64,000 nt of DNA from Bradyrhizobium sp. S69. Its GTDB lineage: Bacteria > Pseudomonadota > Alphaproteobacteria > Rhizobiales > Xanthobacteraceae. Below are positions 8,386-17,040 of this stretch, piece by piece; the stretch's first letter is position 1; the number at the start of each line of letters is the position of its first letter. The notes under the pieces are model-generated. The model was not told the origin of the DNA, did no database searches, and was given only the letters and a program-made list of their open reading frames with translations. The DNA is taken from the NCBI RefSeq assembly GCF_009766005.1, contig NZ_LMUK01000042.1, positions 142,086 through 206,085 of the forward strand, written 5' to 3'. Both the position numbers and the translations under genes were made by a program.

Positions 8386-9909
8386 ATGCCCCAAGCACCT
8401 GTCATTCGCCTGCATCCCGATGATGGCGTGCTGATTGCGCGCTCGAGCCTGCCGCCCGGCATGGTGGTGGCGGACGGCGTCACCACGGTCGAACGGATTC
8501 CGGCCGGTCATAAGGTTGCGATCAAGCCGATCGCATTGGGCGAACCGATCCGCCGGTACGGCCAGATCATCGGCTTTGCGACCGTGCCGATCACGCCGGG
8601 CCAGCACGTCCACACCCAGAATTGCGGCATGGGCGATTTTGCCAAGGACTATGCGTTCGGTGTCGACGTGACGCCGACGCCGAATTTCGATCTGCCCGCG
8701 ACCTTTGACGGCATCCGCCGCGCCGACGGCCGGGTCGCGACCCGCAATTACATCGGCATTCTTACCTCGGTGAATTGCTCGGCGCATGTCGCCGGCATGG
8801 TTGCCGACATCTTCAAGAAAAACCCTTTCACCGGCGACAATCCGCTGGCCGATTTCCCCAACGTCGATGGCGTGGTGGCGCTGACCCACAAGACCGGTTG
8901 CGGCATGACGCAGGACGAACCGCTGGCGCTGCTGCGCCGTACCCTCGGCGGCTACGCGCGGCACGTGAACTTTTCCGCGGTGGTCGTGCTCGGCCTCGGC
9001 TGCGAGGTCAACCAGATCGGCGGGCTGATGCAGGAACAGAAGCTCGCGGGCCGTTTGCGGGCGATGGACATCCAGGAAGTCGGTGGCACCCGCAAGACCG
9101 TGGAAGCCGGCGTTGCCTTCGTGCGCGAGGCCTTGACCGACGCGAACAAAGTGAAGCGCGAATCGGTGCCGGCCTCGGAATTGACCGTGGCGCTGCAATG
9201 CGGCGGCTCCGACGGCTATTCCGGCGTCTCCGCCAATCCGGCGCTGGGCGCTGCGAGCGACCTCCTGGTGCGGCACGGCGGCACCGTGATCCTGTCGGAA
9301 ACGCCCGAGACCTACGGCGCCGAACATCTCCTGACCCGCCGCGCGGTCAGCCGCGAGGTCGGCGAGAAGCTGGTCGCGCTGATGCGCTGGTGGGAAGAAT
9401 ACACCGAGCGCGAAGGCGCCGAGATGAACGCCAATCCGAGCCCCGGCAACAAGGCCGGCGGCCTCACCACCATTCTGGAAAAATCCCTCGGCGCGATGGC
9501 GAAGGCCGGCAGCACCAATCTGGTCGACGTGCTGAACTACGCCGAAACCGTCACCAAGAAGGGTTTTGTGTTCATGGACACGCCCGGCTACGACCCGGTC
9601 GCGGCCACCGGACAAGTCGCAGGCGGCGCCAACCTGGTCTGCTTCACCACCGGCCGCGGCAGCGTGTTCGGCTGCAAGCCCGCGCCGTCGATCAAGCTCG
9701 CCACCAATTCGCCGATGTACAAGCGCATGGAAGACGACATGGACGTCAATTGCGGCACCATCCTCGACGGCGAGGAAACCGTGCAGCAATGCGGCCAGCG
9801 CATCTTCGACCTGATGCTGAAAACCGCCTCCGGCCAGCCGACCAAGAGCGAAAGCTTCGATTTCGGCGGCGCGGAGTTTGCGCCCTGGGTGCTTGGGGCG
9901 ACGATGTGA
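8386..9909 (+). CDS. UxaA/GarD-family sugar-acid dehydratase (altronate/galactarate dehydratase)
   Basis: A 507-residue full-length member of the altronate/galactarate dehydratase family. The N-terminal SAF-like domain (about 1-95) contains GHKVAIKPIALGEPI and HVHTQNCG. The catalytic domain follows from RVATRNYIGILTSVNCS, with THKTGCGM, LGCEVNQI and ALQCGGSDGYSG. These iron-dependent enzymes dehydrate altronate, galactarate or related acids to 2-keto-3-deoxy acids, the substrates of HpcH/HpaI aldolases such as the one just upstream. The frame is open from 8302, but I chose the ATG at 8386 because CAGGAGAC lies at 8371-8378 and the upstream part overlaps a hairpin repeat. Confidence 0.88.
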   Translation: MPQAPVIRLHPDDGVLIARSSLPPGMVVADGVTTVERIPAGHKVAIKPIALGEPIRRYGQIIGFATVPITPGQHVHTQNCGMGDFAKDYAFGVDVTPTPNFDLPATFDGIRRADGRVATRNYIGILTSVNCSAHVAGMVADIFKKNPFTGDNPLADFPNVDGVVALTHKTGCGMTQDEPLALLRRTLGGYARHVNFSAVVVLGLGCEVNQIGGLMQEQKLAGRLRAMDIQEVGGTRKTVEAGVAFVREALTDANKVKRESVPASELTVALQCGGSDGYSGVSANPALGAASDLLVRHGGTVILSETPETYGAEHLLTRRAVSREVGEKLVALMRWWEEYTEREGAEMNANPSPGNKAGGLTTILEKSLGAMAKAGSTNLVDVLNYAETVTKKGFVFMDTPGYDPVAATGQVAGGANLVCFTTGRGSVFGCKPAPSIKLATNSPMYKRMEDDMDVNCGTILDGEETVQQCGQRIFDLMLKTASGQPTKSESFDFGGAEFAPWVLGATM

Positions 9910-9936
9910 ATGCGAAGCGCGCGGACGCTCAGTTCT

Positions 9937-10024
9937 CGTCATTGCGAGCGAAGCGAAGCAATCCAGCGGCGGGTCGCGATGAAGAAAGCTGGATTGCTTC
10001 GTCGCGCCGCTCCTCGCAATGACG
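9937..10024. repeat. Dispersed palindrome, CGTCATTGCGAGCGAAGCGAAGCAATCC family, full copy
   Basis: The left end CGTCATTGCGAGCG...GCAATCCAGC is mirrored by the right end CTGGATTGCTTCGTCG...CTCGCAATGACG. It lies just after the dehydratase stop codon. The family matches the short copy at 7400-7457. A truncated piece of another palindrome (GATGGATTGAGCCCTTCGCG..ACCCATCCTGCG) follows at about 10035-10071 and resembles the element at 12600-12676. Confidence 0.85.
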
Positions 10025-10103
10025 ATAGTGCGTACGATGGATTGAGCCCTTCGCGCTACCCATCCTGCGCGCTGGCGGAAACGATTGTCGAGAAACGTCG
10101 GGG

Positions 10104-10517
10104 ATGCCGGTGCCGAAATATCGTCCCATCGATCAGCCTTTTGCCATCAAGGCTAGCTTCAGCGACCTCATCGCTATGACTTGGACGGATCGCGGGATAA
10201 TTGCCGACTTCATTATTCCTGGCGAAGATGCGCAGGCGCTCCGTGTGCATTTCGGAAAAACCCACATTGTTCGAATTCTGGACGAGATGCCCCTGAGTAC
10301 CGAGAGCGAAGATACTCCGAAAGAAGGGTTAGTATCCGATCACTTCGCCTACTTGGTCGAGGGTTCATTGTTCTGGAAATCGCAGTCTGACGCACTCAAG
10401 GCCGTTTTCGGCAAAGCGCGTCACTATCGCTTTATAACGGGGTGGACTTGTCTCGATGTGATTTCAGACATGGAGCCAAGTATCAGTGTGGTCAGTAGAA
10501 AACTAGTTGGTGCCTAA
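10104..10517 (+). CDS. Hypothetical protein, 137 aa, no recognised domain
   Basis: I do not recognise this protein. It reads as a compact soluble protein (MPVPKYRPIDQPFAIKASF..., with MTWTDRGIIADFIIPGED in the first half) without signal peptide or membrane segment. The spacing of hydrophobic and charged residues looks like a real fold rather than a shadow frame, and no better frame competes. Its DNA is visibly less GC-rich than the neighbours, and two dispersed repeats lie directly upstream, which suggests later arrival. It sits alone between a rightward dehydratase and a leftward binding-protein gene. The start ATG has only a weak purine-rich leader. Confidence 0.55.
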   Translation: MPVPKYRPIDQPFAIKASFSDLIAMTWTDRGIIADFIIPGEDAQALRVHFGKTHIVRILDEMPLSTESEDTPKEGLVSDHFAYLVEGSLFWKSQSDALKAVFGKARHYRFITGWTCLDVISDMEPSISVVSRKLVGA

Positions 10518-10603
10518 TTCATGGGACGGGATTGAGTCCTGCCGAGGCGCGTCTCTAAAATTCCAGTTGATGAGCAACGCTTCGCTACCATAATTGCCAT
10601 ACA

Positions 10604-11578
10604 CTAATTGCCAAGCTTGATGTCGGCATCCCGGATCACCTTCGCCCATTCCGGCGTTTCTTTCTGGATGATCGCGGCGAACTCGGCCGGCGTGTTGCCG
10701 ACCGGCTCGAGGCCGAGTTCGGCGAACTGCTGGCGCACCTGCGGCGTCGCCAGCGCCTTGACGGTTTCGTCGTGCAATTTATCCTGCACATCTTTTGGCG
10801 TGCCGGCCGGTGCGAGCAGGCCGAACCACGGCACCGCCTCGAAGCCGGGGAAGCCGGATTCCGCCATGGTCGGCAACTCGGGCGCCAGCGCCGAGCGCTT
10901 GATCGAGGTGATGGCCAGCGCGCGCAACTTTCCTTCGCGCACCAGCGGCATCACGTTGGTGATGTTGGCGAACGACATCGTGATCCGGTTGGCGAGCAGA
11001 TCCGGCATGAACGCCGTGGTGCCGCGATAGGGCACGCCCTTGATGTCGACATGCGCGCTGTATTTGAACAATTCGGCTGCGAGCTGTTGCGACGTACCGA
11101 CGCCGGCATGGGCGTAGGAGAGCTTGCCGGGTTCCGCCTTGGCGAGCGCCACCAGTTCCGCGATGCTGTTGACCGGCTGCTCCGGCGGAAGGACGAGCAC
11201 GTTCGCCGCGATGAAGATCTGCGAGATCGGTGCGAAATCCCTGATCGGGTCGAACGGCAGTGTTTCAAACAAACTCGGATTGATCACCAGCGCCCCATTG
11301 CTGCCCATCAGCAGCGTGTAGCCATCGGCGGCAGCCTTGGCGACGCGGTCGGTGGCGATGTTGCTGCCGGCGCCGGGAATATTCTCGACCACGAACGGCG
11401 TGCCCCAGACTGCCGCGAAGCGGTCGGCCAGAATGCGCGCGACAACGTCGGGCGCGGTGCCGGGCGTGAAGCCGACCAGGATTTTCACCGCCCGGTTCGG
11501 ATAGACCGATTGCGCCGATGCGGTCTGCGCCGCGAGCAGCACAGCCAAGGCGGCAAACAGCTTCGCAGCGAGCTTCAT
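10604..11578 (-). CDS. Bug-family tripartite tricarboxylate transporter substrate-binding protein
   Basis: A 324-residue periplasmic protein of the TctC/Bug family. Residues 1-22 form a Sec signal peptide ending in TASAQ. The mature protein starts SVYPNRAVKILVGFTPG and has the family's VENIPGAGSNIATDRVAKA loop, GYTLLMGSNGALVINPSL, and the C-terminal EFAAIIQKETPEWAKVIRDA. These proteins capture organic acids such as tricarboxylates; many are orphans without membrane partners nearby, as here. Tandem 14-bp repeats lie 51 bp or more upstream of its start. The ligand is unknown; sugar-acid genes on the other strand suggest a carboxylate. Confidence 0.92.
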   Translation of the reverse strand: MKLAAKLFAALAVLLAAQTASAQSVYPNRAVKILVGFTPGTAPDVVARILADRFAAVWGTPFVVENIPGAGSNIATDRVAKAAADGYTLLMGSNGALVINPSLFETLPFDPIRDFAPISQIFIAANVLVLPPEQPVNSIAELVALAKAEPGKLSYAHAGVGTSQQLAAELFKYSAHVDIKGVPYRGTTAFMPDLLANRITMSFANITNVMPLVREGKLRALAITSIKRSALAPELPTMAESGFPGFEAVPWFGLLAPAGTPKDVQDKLHDETVKALATPQVRQQFAELGLEPVGNTPAEFAAIIQKETPEWAKVIRDADIKLGN

Positions 11579-11628
11579 CGCTTCCCTCTCGCGTCCCGTG
11601 CACCTGCTTGCCCGATCTTTGCCGTCGG

Positions 11629-11679
11629 ACTTGGATATTCAGACTTGGATATTCAGACTTGGACCTTCAGACTTGGCGG
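11629..11679. repeat. 14-bp tandem repeat, about 3.6 copies (ACTTGGATATTCAG)
   Basis: Units start at 11629, 11643 and 11657, with a partial unit at 11671. The first two are identical and the third has two changes. They lie in the leader region upstream of the leftward Bug gene. The surrounding 447-bp gap (11579-12025) otherwise shows only the hairpin at 11857-11890. Confidence 0.85.
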
Positions 11680-11856
11680 CAAGTGTGTCACCCGCGAGCA
11701 GCGCCCGCAAGGCGAACCGGGACCGCGATCGGCTGCTCGCAGCCGCGGCACACATGAGCGGGACGATGGACCCGAAGATGCTGATGTTTCGTCGATGTCG
11801 GATTTGCGCCGGCCGTCCAGCCAGGTCGCTATTTTTAGGGTCAGACAATAAAGACA

Positions 11857-11890
11857 AAAGGCCACGCGGGCATTACACCGCATGGCCTTT
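11857..11890 (-). terminator. Rho-independent terminator downstream of the HU-like gene
   Basis: AAAGGCCACGCGG (11857-11869) pairs with CCGCATGGCCTTT (11878-11890), one mismatch and an 8-base loop. Read leftward the stem is followed by TTTTGTCTTTATTGTC, as expected for termination of the leftward HU gene that ends at 12026. Confidence 0.6.
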
Positions 11891-12025
11891 GCGAGACTGT
11901 CCCCCTAGGCCCTCCAGAGATTCCGTCTCGGGACGCATAGTGTGCGGGCGGAGGAGCCTGTCCAGGGTGTGATGGAGTTACCCACAGTACAGGCGAACGA
12001 ACAGGCCTTAACCAACCCGTCGGCT

Positions 12026-12322
12026 TCAAACAGCGTCTTTGGCAACCTTCAGAGGTGACGCCTTGACCGACTTGCTGGCTGGCTTGGCCGCGAACTCCAT
12101 GGGCTCTTTCGTGAAAGGATTTACACCGCTGCGGGCTTCCGTAGCAGGCTTGTTCACGACCGATATTTTGGCGAAGCCGGGAACGACGAACTCGCCGGAT
12201 TCATTCAGTTCCTTATAGCCCACGGTCGCCATCTGCTCGATGACGGCCTTTACGTCCGCTTTGGAAACCTGGGTTCCCTCTGCAATTGCATCAATCAACT
12301 GATTCTTGGTCATCTTGGCCAT
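12026..12322 (-). CDS. HU-family DNA-binding protein
   Basis: A 98-residue nucleoid protein. MTKNQLIDAIAEGTQVSKADVKAVIE forms the dimerisation helices, and GEFVVPGFAKISVVNKPATEARSGVNPFTKEP is the beta-arm region with the proline at the tip that intercalates in DNA. The C-terminus AAKPASKSVKASPLKVAKDAV is a lysine/alanine tail, longer than in E. coli HU and common in alphaproteobacterial secondary HU paralogues. It is monocistronic, flanked by long non-coding DNA on both sides, with a hairpin terminator 136 bp downstream. The slightly divergent sequence suggests an accessory HU rather than the main hupB. Confidence 0.92.
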   Translation of the reverse strand: MAKMTKNQLIDAIAEGTQVSKADVKAVIEQMATVGYKELNESGEFVVPGFAKISVVNKPATEARSGVNPFTKEPMEFAAKPASKSVKASPLKVAKDAV

Positions 12323-12599
12323 GATGGATTCCTTTGTGGAGGCTCAGAATAGTTTGAAGCGTTACTCTGTTTAAAGCACGGCAAAGCCACGCAGTTCGCT
12401 TCTCATTCATACCTATGTTCATGAAGTCACTGGGCTTAAAACCTATCGGGGCCCAAAACGCAAGCAGCAGCTCGGCGTTTGTTCCTTACCTGGCTTCTAT
12501 GCGCCAATGGCGGGGCGTTCGGACCGAGTTGGCTTTTAACCCATACTGGACTCGCGCGTGGGTCGAAGATGACGCTCCGGAAAGATCAACGTGCGGACT

Positions 12600-12676
12600 G
12601 TAGGATGGGTTGAGTCCTTCGCAAAACCCATCGATTGACAGACGAATTAGGTATCGCTTCGCTCCACCCATCCTAC
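12600..12676. repeat. Dispersed palindrome, GTAGGATGGGT...ACCCATCCTAC family
   Basis: GTAGGATGGGT at 12600-12610 is mirrored by ACCCATCCTAC at 12666-12676. The inside holds TTGAGTCCTTCGCAAAACCCATCGA and GGTATCGCTTCGCTCC. A truncated relative occurs at about 10035-10071. It lies in the 1.4-kb gene-free stretch between the HU gene and the transglutaminase gene. Confidence 0.8.
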
Positions 12677-12793
12677 GGGCTGTTCTGAATTGATGGGTTT
12701 GCGCTCCAACATAAAACCCGCACTCAACGACGCTAGATGTAGGTGTGTCGGGTCTGTCTAGCCCCACAGCGAAAAATAGTTTGATTTTCTTTC

Positions 12794-13440
12794 GACCCAA
12801 ATCACCGGCTTATTCATCGCCGTCTTGTCCCACCAGAGAGTATCGCGATCGTCGCGGGAATGACGTGAGCACCAGTGGTTCTGCGCGAGAGGGATGTTGT
12901 GTCCAGTCCCTTTCACACTTCTACGTAATTTCTGATTTTCAGAAATTGTTCTTGACTCCTGACCCAAATCAGCTGCTTATTCCTTGCCATCCCGTTCCGA
13001 GAGAGGGGACGTTGGCCATCGTCACTGACGTTGGGATGGGATGCGGTGGCCGCCGATGCGCTTTTGACGAATGGCGCGTGACGCGGACGGCAAAGTCGTG
13101 TGGTCCTGACGCCCCGATGGCAGGTGTCAAATTCCCAAGAAGGAAGCTTCTTTGGAATGACGGTGACAAACAAGCCAGGTCTCGCCGGGGAGAGCACGAT
13201 ATAAGCTGTAACACCATTGCGCAGGGAAGGCCGGACTGCTTCCGCTGAACCTGTATGCTCGTGTGCGCTTTTTTGACTACCCTTTGCACGCGAGACCGCG
13301 GGTGCAGCGCGCACCCGGTCTTCCCTGCGTCCCTCTTGGGATCGCGCTGCGCCCTCTCTTGAGGGTCGCCTGCGCCCCTCTATCTTTTTGGGGCGAACGA
13401 ATTTGCAAAACTCGGGCGCAACATGTCGCGAGAATGCGGA
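12794..13440. repeat. Large non-coding dispersed element with duplicated head and long stems
   Basis: No credible gene fits here. Two degenerate direct copies of a head sequence start with GACCCAAATCA at 12794 and 12961, both continuing as (C/G)C(G/T)GCTTATTC. Further right, CGCAGGGAAGGCCGG (13220-13234) pairs with CCGGTCTTCCCTGCG (13315-13329), one mismatch. The end has repeated GCGCCC(T/C)CT motifs and TTTGCAAAACTCGGGCGC. From memory, non-coding elements with these words recur in Bradyrhizobium genomes; I cannot verify that here. It could be a relic mobile element or a structured RNA. The strand and the exact ends are uncertain. Confidence 0.55.
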
Positions 13441-13495
13441 GGTATGTCTGTTCATAACGTTGCTGTCTGAACAATGAAGCCAAACAACGCACCCA

Positions 13496-13617
13496 CGTCG
13501 TCCCGGCCTCCGCGCCGGGACCCATACGGCGAGGACTACCGTTTCGGCAGTGGGGTGGATGCCTTCAGCGAACATGAACGCCAGGGGTTATGGGTCCCCG
13601 CCTTCGCGGGGACGACG
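13496..13617. repeat. Dispersed palindrome, CGTCGTCCCGGCCTCCGCGCC...GGGGACGACG family
   Basis: The left end CGTCGTCCCGGCCTCC..GGGACCCATA is mirrored by the right end TATGGGTCCCCGCC..GGGGACGACG at 13588-13617. It ends 109 bp before the transglutaminase-DUF2126 start and is the reason the upstream open frame there should not be read as coding. Confidence 0.85.
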
Positions 13618-13726
13618 CAAATCTTGTTGTTCCGCTGCCCGCATAGGCACCCTATGCCCGTTGTTAGTGCTTGATCGATACCGGAACCGGTGTTCTGCTC
13701 AAAAAAGCTGCTGGAGTTGTCCCTCT

Positions 13727-16700
13727 GTGTCGATCTTCGTCGCACTACATCACGTCACGCACTACAAATACGACCGGCCGATCGATCTCGGTCCGCAAAC
13801 CATACGGCTGCGGCCGGCGCCGCATACGCGGACGCCGATCCTGAGCTATTCGCTCAAGGTGACGCCTGAAAATCATTTCGTGAACTGGCAGCAGGATCCG
13901 CAGGGCAATTGGCTGGCGCGTTTTGTGTTTCCGGAAAAAGTCACCGAGTTGAAGATCGAAGTCGATTTCTCGGCGCAGATGACCGTGATCAATCCGTTCG
14001 ACTTCTTCGTCGAGCCGTATGCCACCAGCTTTCCGTTTCAATACACCGACGATCTCAAGAGCGAGCTCGCGCCCTATCTCGCGGTCACCGAATCCGGACC
14101 GCTGCTCGATGCCTATCTTGCGGGGATTCCGCGGGAGGCGCCGAGCACGGTCAACTTCCTGGTCGATCTCAACGCGGAACTGCAAAAGAAAATCCGCTAT
14201 CTGATCCGGATGGAGCCGGGCATCCAGACGCCGGAAGAGACGCTGGCCTCCGCTGCGGGCTCCTGCCGCGACTCGGCGTGGCTGTTGATCCAGGCCTTGC
14301 GGCATCTCGGGCTCGCGACGCGCTTCGTGTCCGGTTATCTCATTCAATTGCGTCCCGACATCGATCCGGTCGAAGGCCCGCGCGAGGTCGAGAACGATTT
14401 TACCGATCTGCACGCCTGGTGCGAGGTCTATCTGCCGGGGGCGGGCTGGATCGGTTTCGACGTCACGTCGGGGATGCTGACGGGCGAGGGGCATATTCCG
14501 GTCGCGGCGACCCCGCATTACCGCTCGGCGGCGCCGATTTCGGGCAGCGCGGGCTTTGCCAATGTCGAGTTCGCCTTCGAGATGAGCGTCAAGCGCATCC
14601 GCGAGGCGCCGCGCATCACACGACCGTTCTCCGATGCGGCCTGGGCGCGGCTCGATAAATTGGGCGAGCAGGTCGATGCCGATCTGAAGGCGCATGACGT
14701 GCGCCTGACCATGGGCGGCGAGCCGACCTTCGTGTCGATCGACGATCTGGAATCGCCGGAATGGAATATCGCCGCGGTCGGCCCGACCAAGCGCGGTCTC
14801 GCCGACGACCTGATCCGGCGCCTGCGCACGCGGTTTGCGCCCGGCGGGCTGCTGCATTACGGCCAGGGCAAATGGTATCCGGGCGAGAGCCTGCCGCGCT
14901 GGGCGTTCGGGCTGTATTGGCGCAAGGACGGCGTTCCGATCTGGAAGAATTCCGACCTGATCGCGAAGATCGAGAGCCCGCGGACATCAGGAATTCAGGA
15001 TGCCGAGCGTTTCGCGGAAGGGGCGGCGGCGAGGCTTGGCGTCAATTCCGAATTCATCATGCCGGCCTTCGAGGACCCCAGCCACTGGCTGCAAAAGGAA
15101 GCCGGCCTGCCGCCGAATGTCGATCCCAGCGATTCAAAATTGTCCGATCCGGAAGAACGCTCGCGGATGGCGCGGGTGTTCGACCAGGGGCTCAACACGC
15201 CGAAAGGCTTTGTGCTGCCGATCCAGCGCTGGAACGCCGATGCCGGATCGTCTTCAACGCGCTGGAAGAGTGAGCGATGGAAACTGCGCCGCGGCAATCT
15301 GTTTCTGACGCCGGGCGATTCGCCGCTTGGCCTGCGGCTGCCGATCGCCTCGCTGCCGCATATCCCGGCGGAAGAATACCCTTATATCGTCGAGCAGGAT
15401 CCGCTGGAGCCGCGCGAGGCGTTGCAGGTCTATGACGCGACTGCGCCGACCGGGGCTGCACCGTCGCAGGCGGTGCAGGAACAGCAGATCCGATCCGGCG
15501 GCGTGCGTACCGCGATGTCGATCGAGATCCGCGACGGCATTCTCTGCGCCTTTATGCCGCCGGTGGAAAAACTGGAAGACTATCTCGAACTGGTGACCGC
15601 CGTCGAAGCCACCGCCGAAGAGATGCAGATGCAGGTGCATGTCGAAGGCTATCCGCCGCCGTTCGATCCCCGCGTCGAGGTGATCAAGGTGACGCCCGAT
15701 CCGGGCGTGATCGAGATCAACATCCAGCCGGCGCAAAGCTGGCGCGAGGCCGTCGATATCACCTTCGGTCTGTACGAAGACGCTGCGAAGGTTCGTCTCG
15801 GTGCCAATCGCTTCCTGGTCGATGGCCGTCATACCGGGACCGGTGGCGGCAATCATGTCGTGGTCGGCGGCAGCACGCCGCAGGATTCGCCGTTCCTGCG
15901 CCGTCCGGATTTGCTGAAGAGCCTGGTGCTGTACTGGCAGCGGCATCCGTCGCTGTCTTATCTGTTCTCGGGCATGTTCATCGGCCCGACCAGCCAGGCG
16001 CCGCGCATCGACGAAGCGCGGCACGATGGCCTCTATGAACTGGAAATCGCGATGGCCCATGTGCCACAGGCCGGCGTGAAAGCGCCGCTGTGGCTGGTGG
16101 ATCGTTTGTTCCGGCACATCCTGGTCGACATCACCGGCAATACCCACCGCGCCGAGATCTGCATCGACAAACTCTATTCGCCCGACGGCACCACCGGCCG
16201 GCTCGGGCTGGTCGAATTCCGCGCGCTGGAGATGCCGCCGGACCCGCGGATGTCGCTGGCACAGCAACTCTTGATCCGGGCGCTGATCGCCAAGCTGTGG
16301 CGCGAACCGCAACAAGGCCATTTCGTGCGCTGGGGCACCACGCTGCACGACCGCTTCATGCTGCCGCATTTCCTCTGGGAAGACTTTTTGGGCGTGCTCT
16401 CCGAACTCAAGCAATCCGGCTACGATTTCTCGCCCGATTGGTACGCGGCCCAGCTCGAATTCCGCTTTCCGGCGTTCGGGCAGGTCCATCATGGCGGGGT
16501 GAGCCTGGAGGTGCGCCAGGCGCTGGAGCCGTGGCACGTGCTCGGCGAGGAGGGCTCGGCCGGCGGTACCGTGCGTTATGTCGATTCGTCGGTGGAGCGG
16601 TTGCAGGTCAAGGTCGAGGGTTTTGTCGAGGGACGCCACGCCGTCACCTGCAACGGCCGGCGGCTGCCGATGACGCCAACCGGCCGTTCCGGCGAGGCGG

Positions 16701-17014
16701 TGGCCGCGGTGCGCTTCAAGGCCTGGCAGCCGGCCTCCGGGCTGCATCCGACCATCCCGGTTCACGCGCCGCTGACATTTGATTTAATTGATAGCTGGAA
16801 CGGGCGCTCGCTGGGTGGCTGCGTCTATCACGTGGCCCATCCAGGCGGCCGCAGCTACGACACCAAGCCGGTCAATTCCTATGAAGCCGAGGCGCGCAGG
16901 CTGGCCCGGTTTGTCGATCATGGCCACACCCCCGGCAAGGTCGATCCGCCGCGCGAAGAACGCACAATTGAATTCCCGCTGACCCTCGACTTGAGGAGCC
17001 CGCTCCTGCATTGA
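13727..17014 (+). CDS. Transglutaminase-like protein fused to DUF2126 putative amidoligase
   Basis: A 1095-residue two-part protein. Residues 1 to about 260 form a bacterial transglutaminase-like cysteine-protease fold (N-terminal domain SIFVALHHVTHYKYDRPIDL, core triad Cys180 in GSCRDSAWLL, His229 in LHAWCEV, Asp245 in GFDVTSG). The remainder, from about 300, is DUF2126, predicted in the literature to be a COOH-NH2 amidoligase, with KLYSPDGTTGRLGLVEFRAL and GTTLHDRFMLPHFLWED. The open frame extends to 13550, but that part is a dispersed repeat. I chose the GTG at 13727, preceded by CTGGAG, because the protein then starts like its relatives. It is first of three genes that co-occur widely and likely make or edit an unknown peptide. 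Confidence 0.88.
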   Translation: MSIFVALHHVTHYKYDRPIDLGPQTIRLRPAPHTRTPILSYSLKVTPENHFVNWQQDPQGNWLARFVFPEKVTELKIEVDFSAQMTVINPFDFFVEPYATSFPFQYTDDLKSELAPYLAVTESGPLLDAYLAGIPREAPSTVNFLVDLNAELQKKIRYLIRMEPGIQTPEETLASAAGSCRDSAWLLIQALRHLGLATRFVSGYLIQLRPDIDPVEGPREVENDFTDLHAWCEVYLPGAGWIGFDVTSGMLTGEGHIPVAATPHYRSAAPISGSAGFANVEFAFEMSVKRIREAPRITRPFSDAAWARLDKLGEQVDADLKAHDVRLTMGGEPTFVSIDDLESPEWNIAAVGPTKRGLADDLIRRLRTRFAPGGLLHYGQGKWYPGESLPRWAFGLYWRKDGVPIWKNSDLIAKIESPRTSGIQDAERFAEGAAARLGVNSEFIMPAFEDPSHWLQKEAGLPPNVDPSDSKLSDPEERSRMARVFDQGLNTPKGFVLPIQRWNADAGSSSTRWKSERWKLRRGNLFLTPGDSPLGLRLPIASLPHIPAEEYPYIVEQDPLEPREALQVYDATAPTGAAPSQAVQEQQIRSGGVRTAMSIEIRDGILCAFMPPVEKLEDYLELVTAVEATAEEMQMQVHVEGYPPPFDPRVEVIKVTPDPGVIEINIQPAQSWREAVDITFGLYEDAAKVRLGANRFLVDGRHTGTGGGNHVVVGGSTPQDSPFLRRPDLLKSLVLYWQRHPSLSYLFSGMFIGPTSQAPRIDEARHDGLYELEIAMAHVPQAGVKAPLWLVDRLFRHILVDITGNTHRAEICIDKLYSPDGTTGRLGLVEFRALEMPPDPRMSLAQQLLIRALIAKLWREPQQGHFVRWGTTLHDRFMLPHFLWEDFLGVLSELKQSGYDFSPDWYAAQLEFRFPAFGQVHHGGVSLEVRQALEPWHVLGEEGSAGGTVRYVDSSVERLQVKVEGFVEGRHAVTCNGRRLPMTPTGRSGEAVAAVRFKAWQPASGLHPTIPVHAPLTFDLIDSWNGRSLGGCVYHVAHPGGRSYDTKPVNSYEAEARRLARFVDHGHTPGKVDPPREERTIEFPLTLDLRSPLLH

Positions 17015-17040
17015 AGGAGGTGCTCGAGACGGAGAGTCGG

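Noticed and set aside
8365..9942. 525-codon open frame antisense to the UxaA-family dehydratase
   Set aside because: Covers exactly a well-conserved enzyme gene and shows no recognisable domain.
11629..11679. Possible CRISPR-like array
   Set aside because: The 14-bp units are directly abutting without spacers, so it is a simple tandem repeat.
13550..13726. N-terminal extension of the transglutaminase-DUF2126 protein
   Set aside because: It would be encoded by a dispersed palindromic repeat; the protein resembles its family only from the GTG at 13727.
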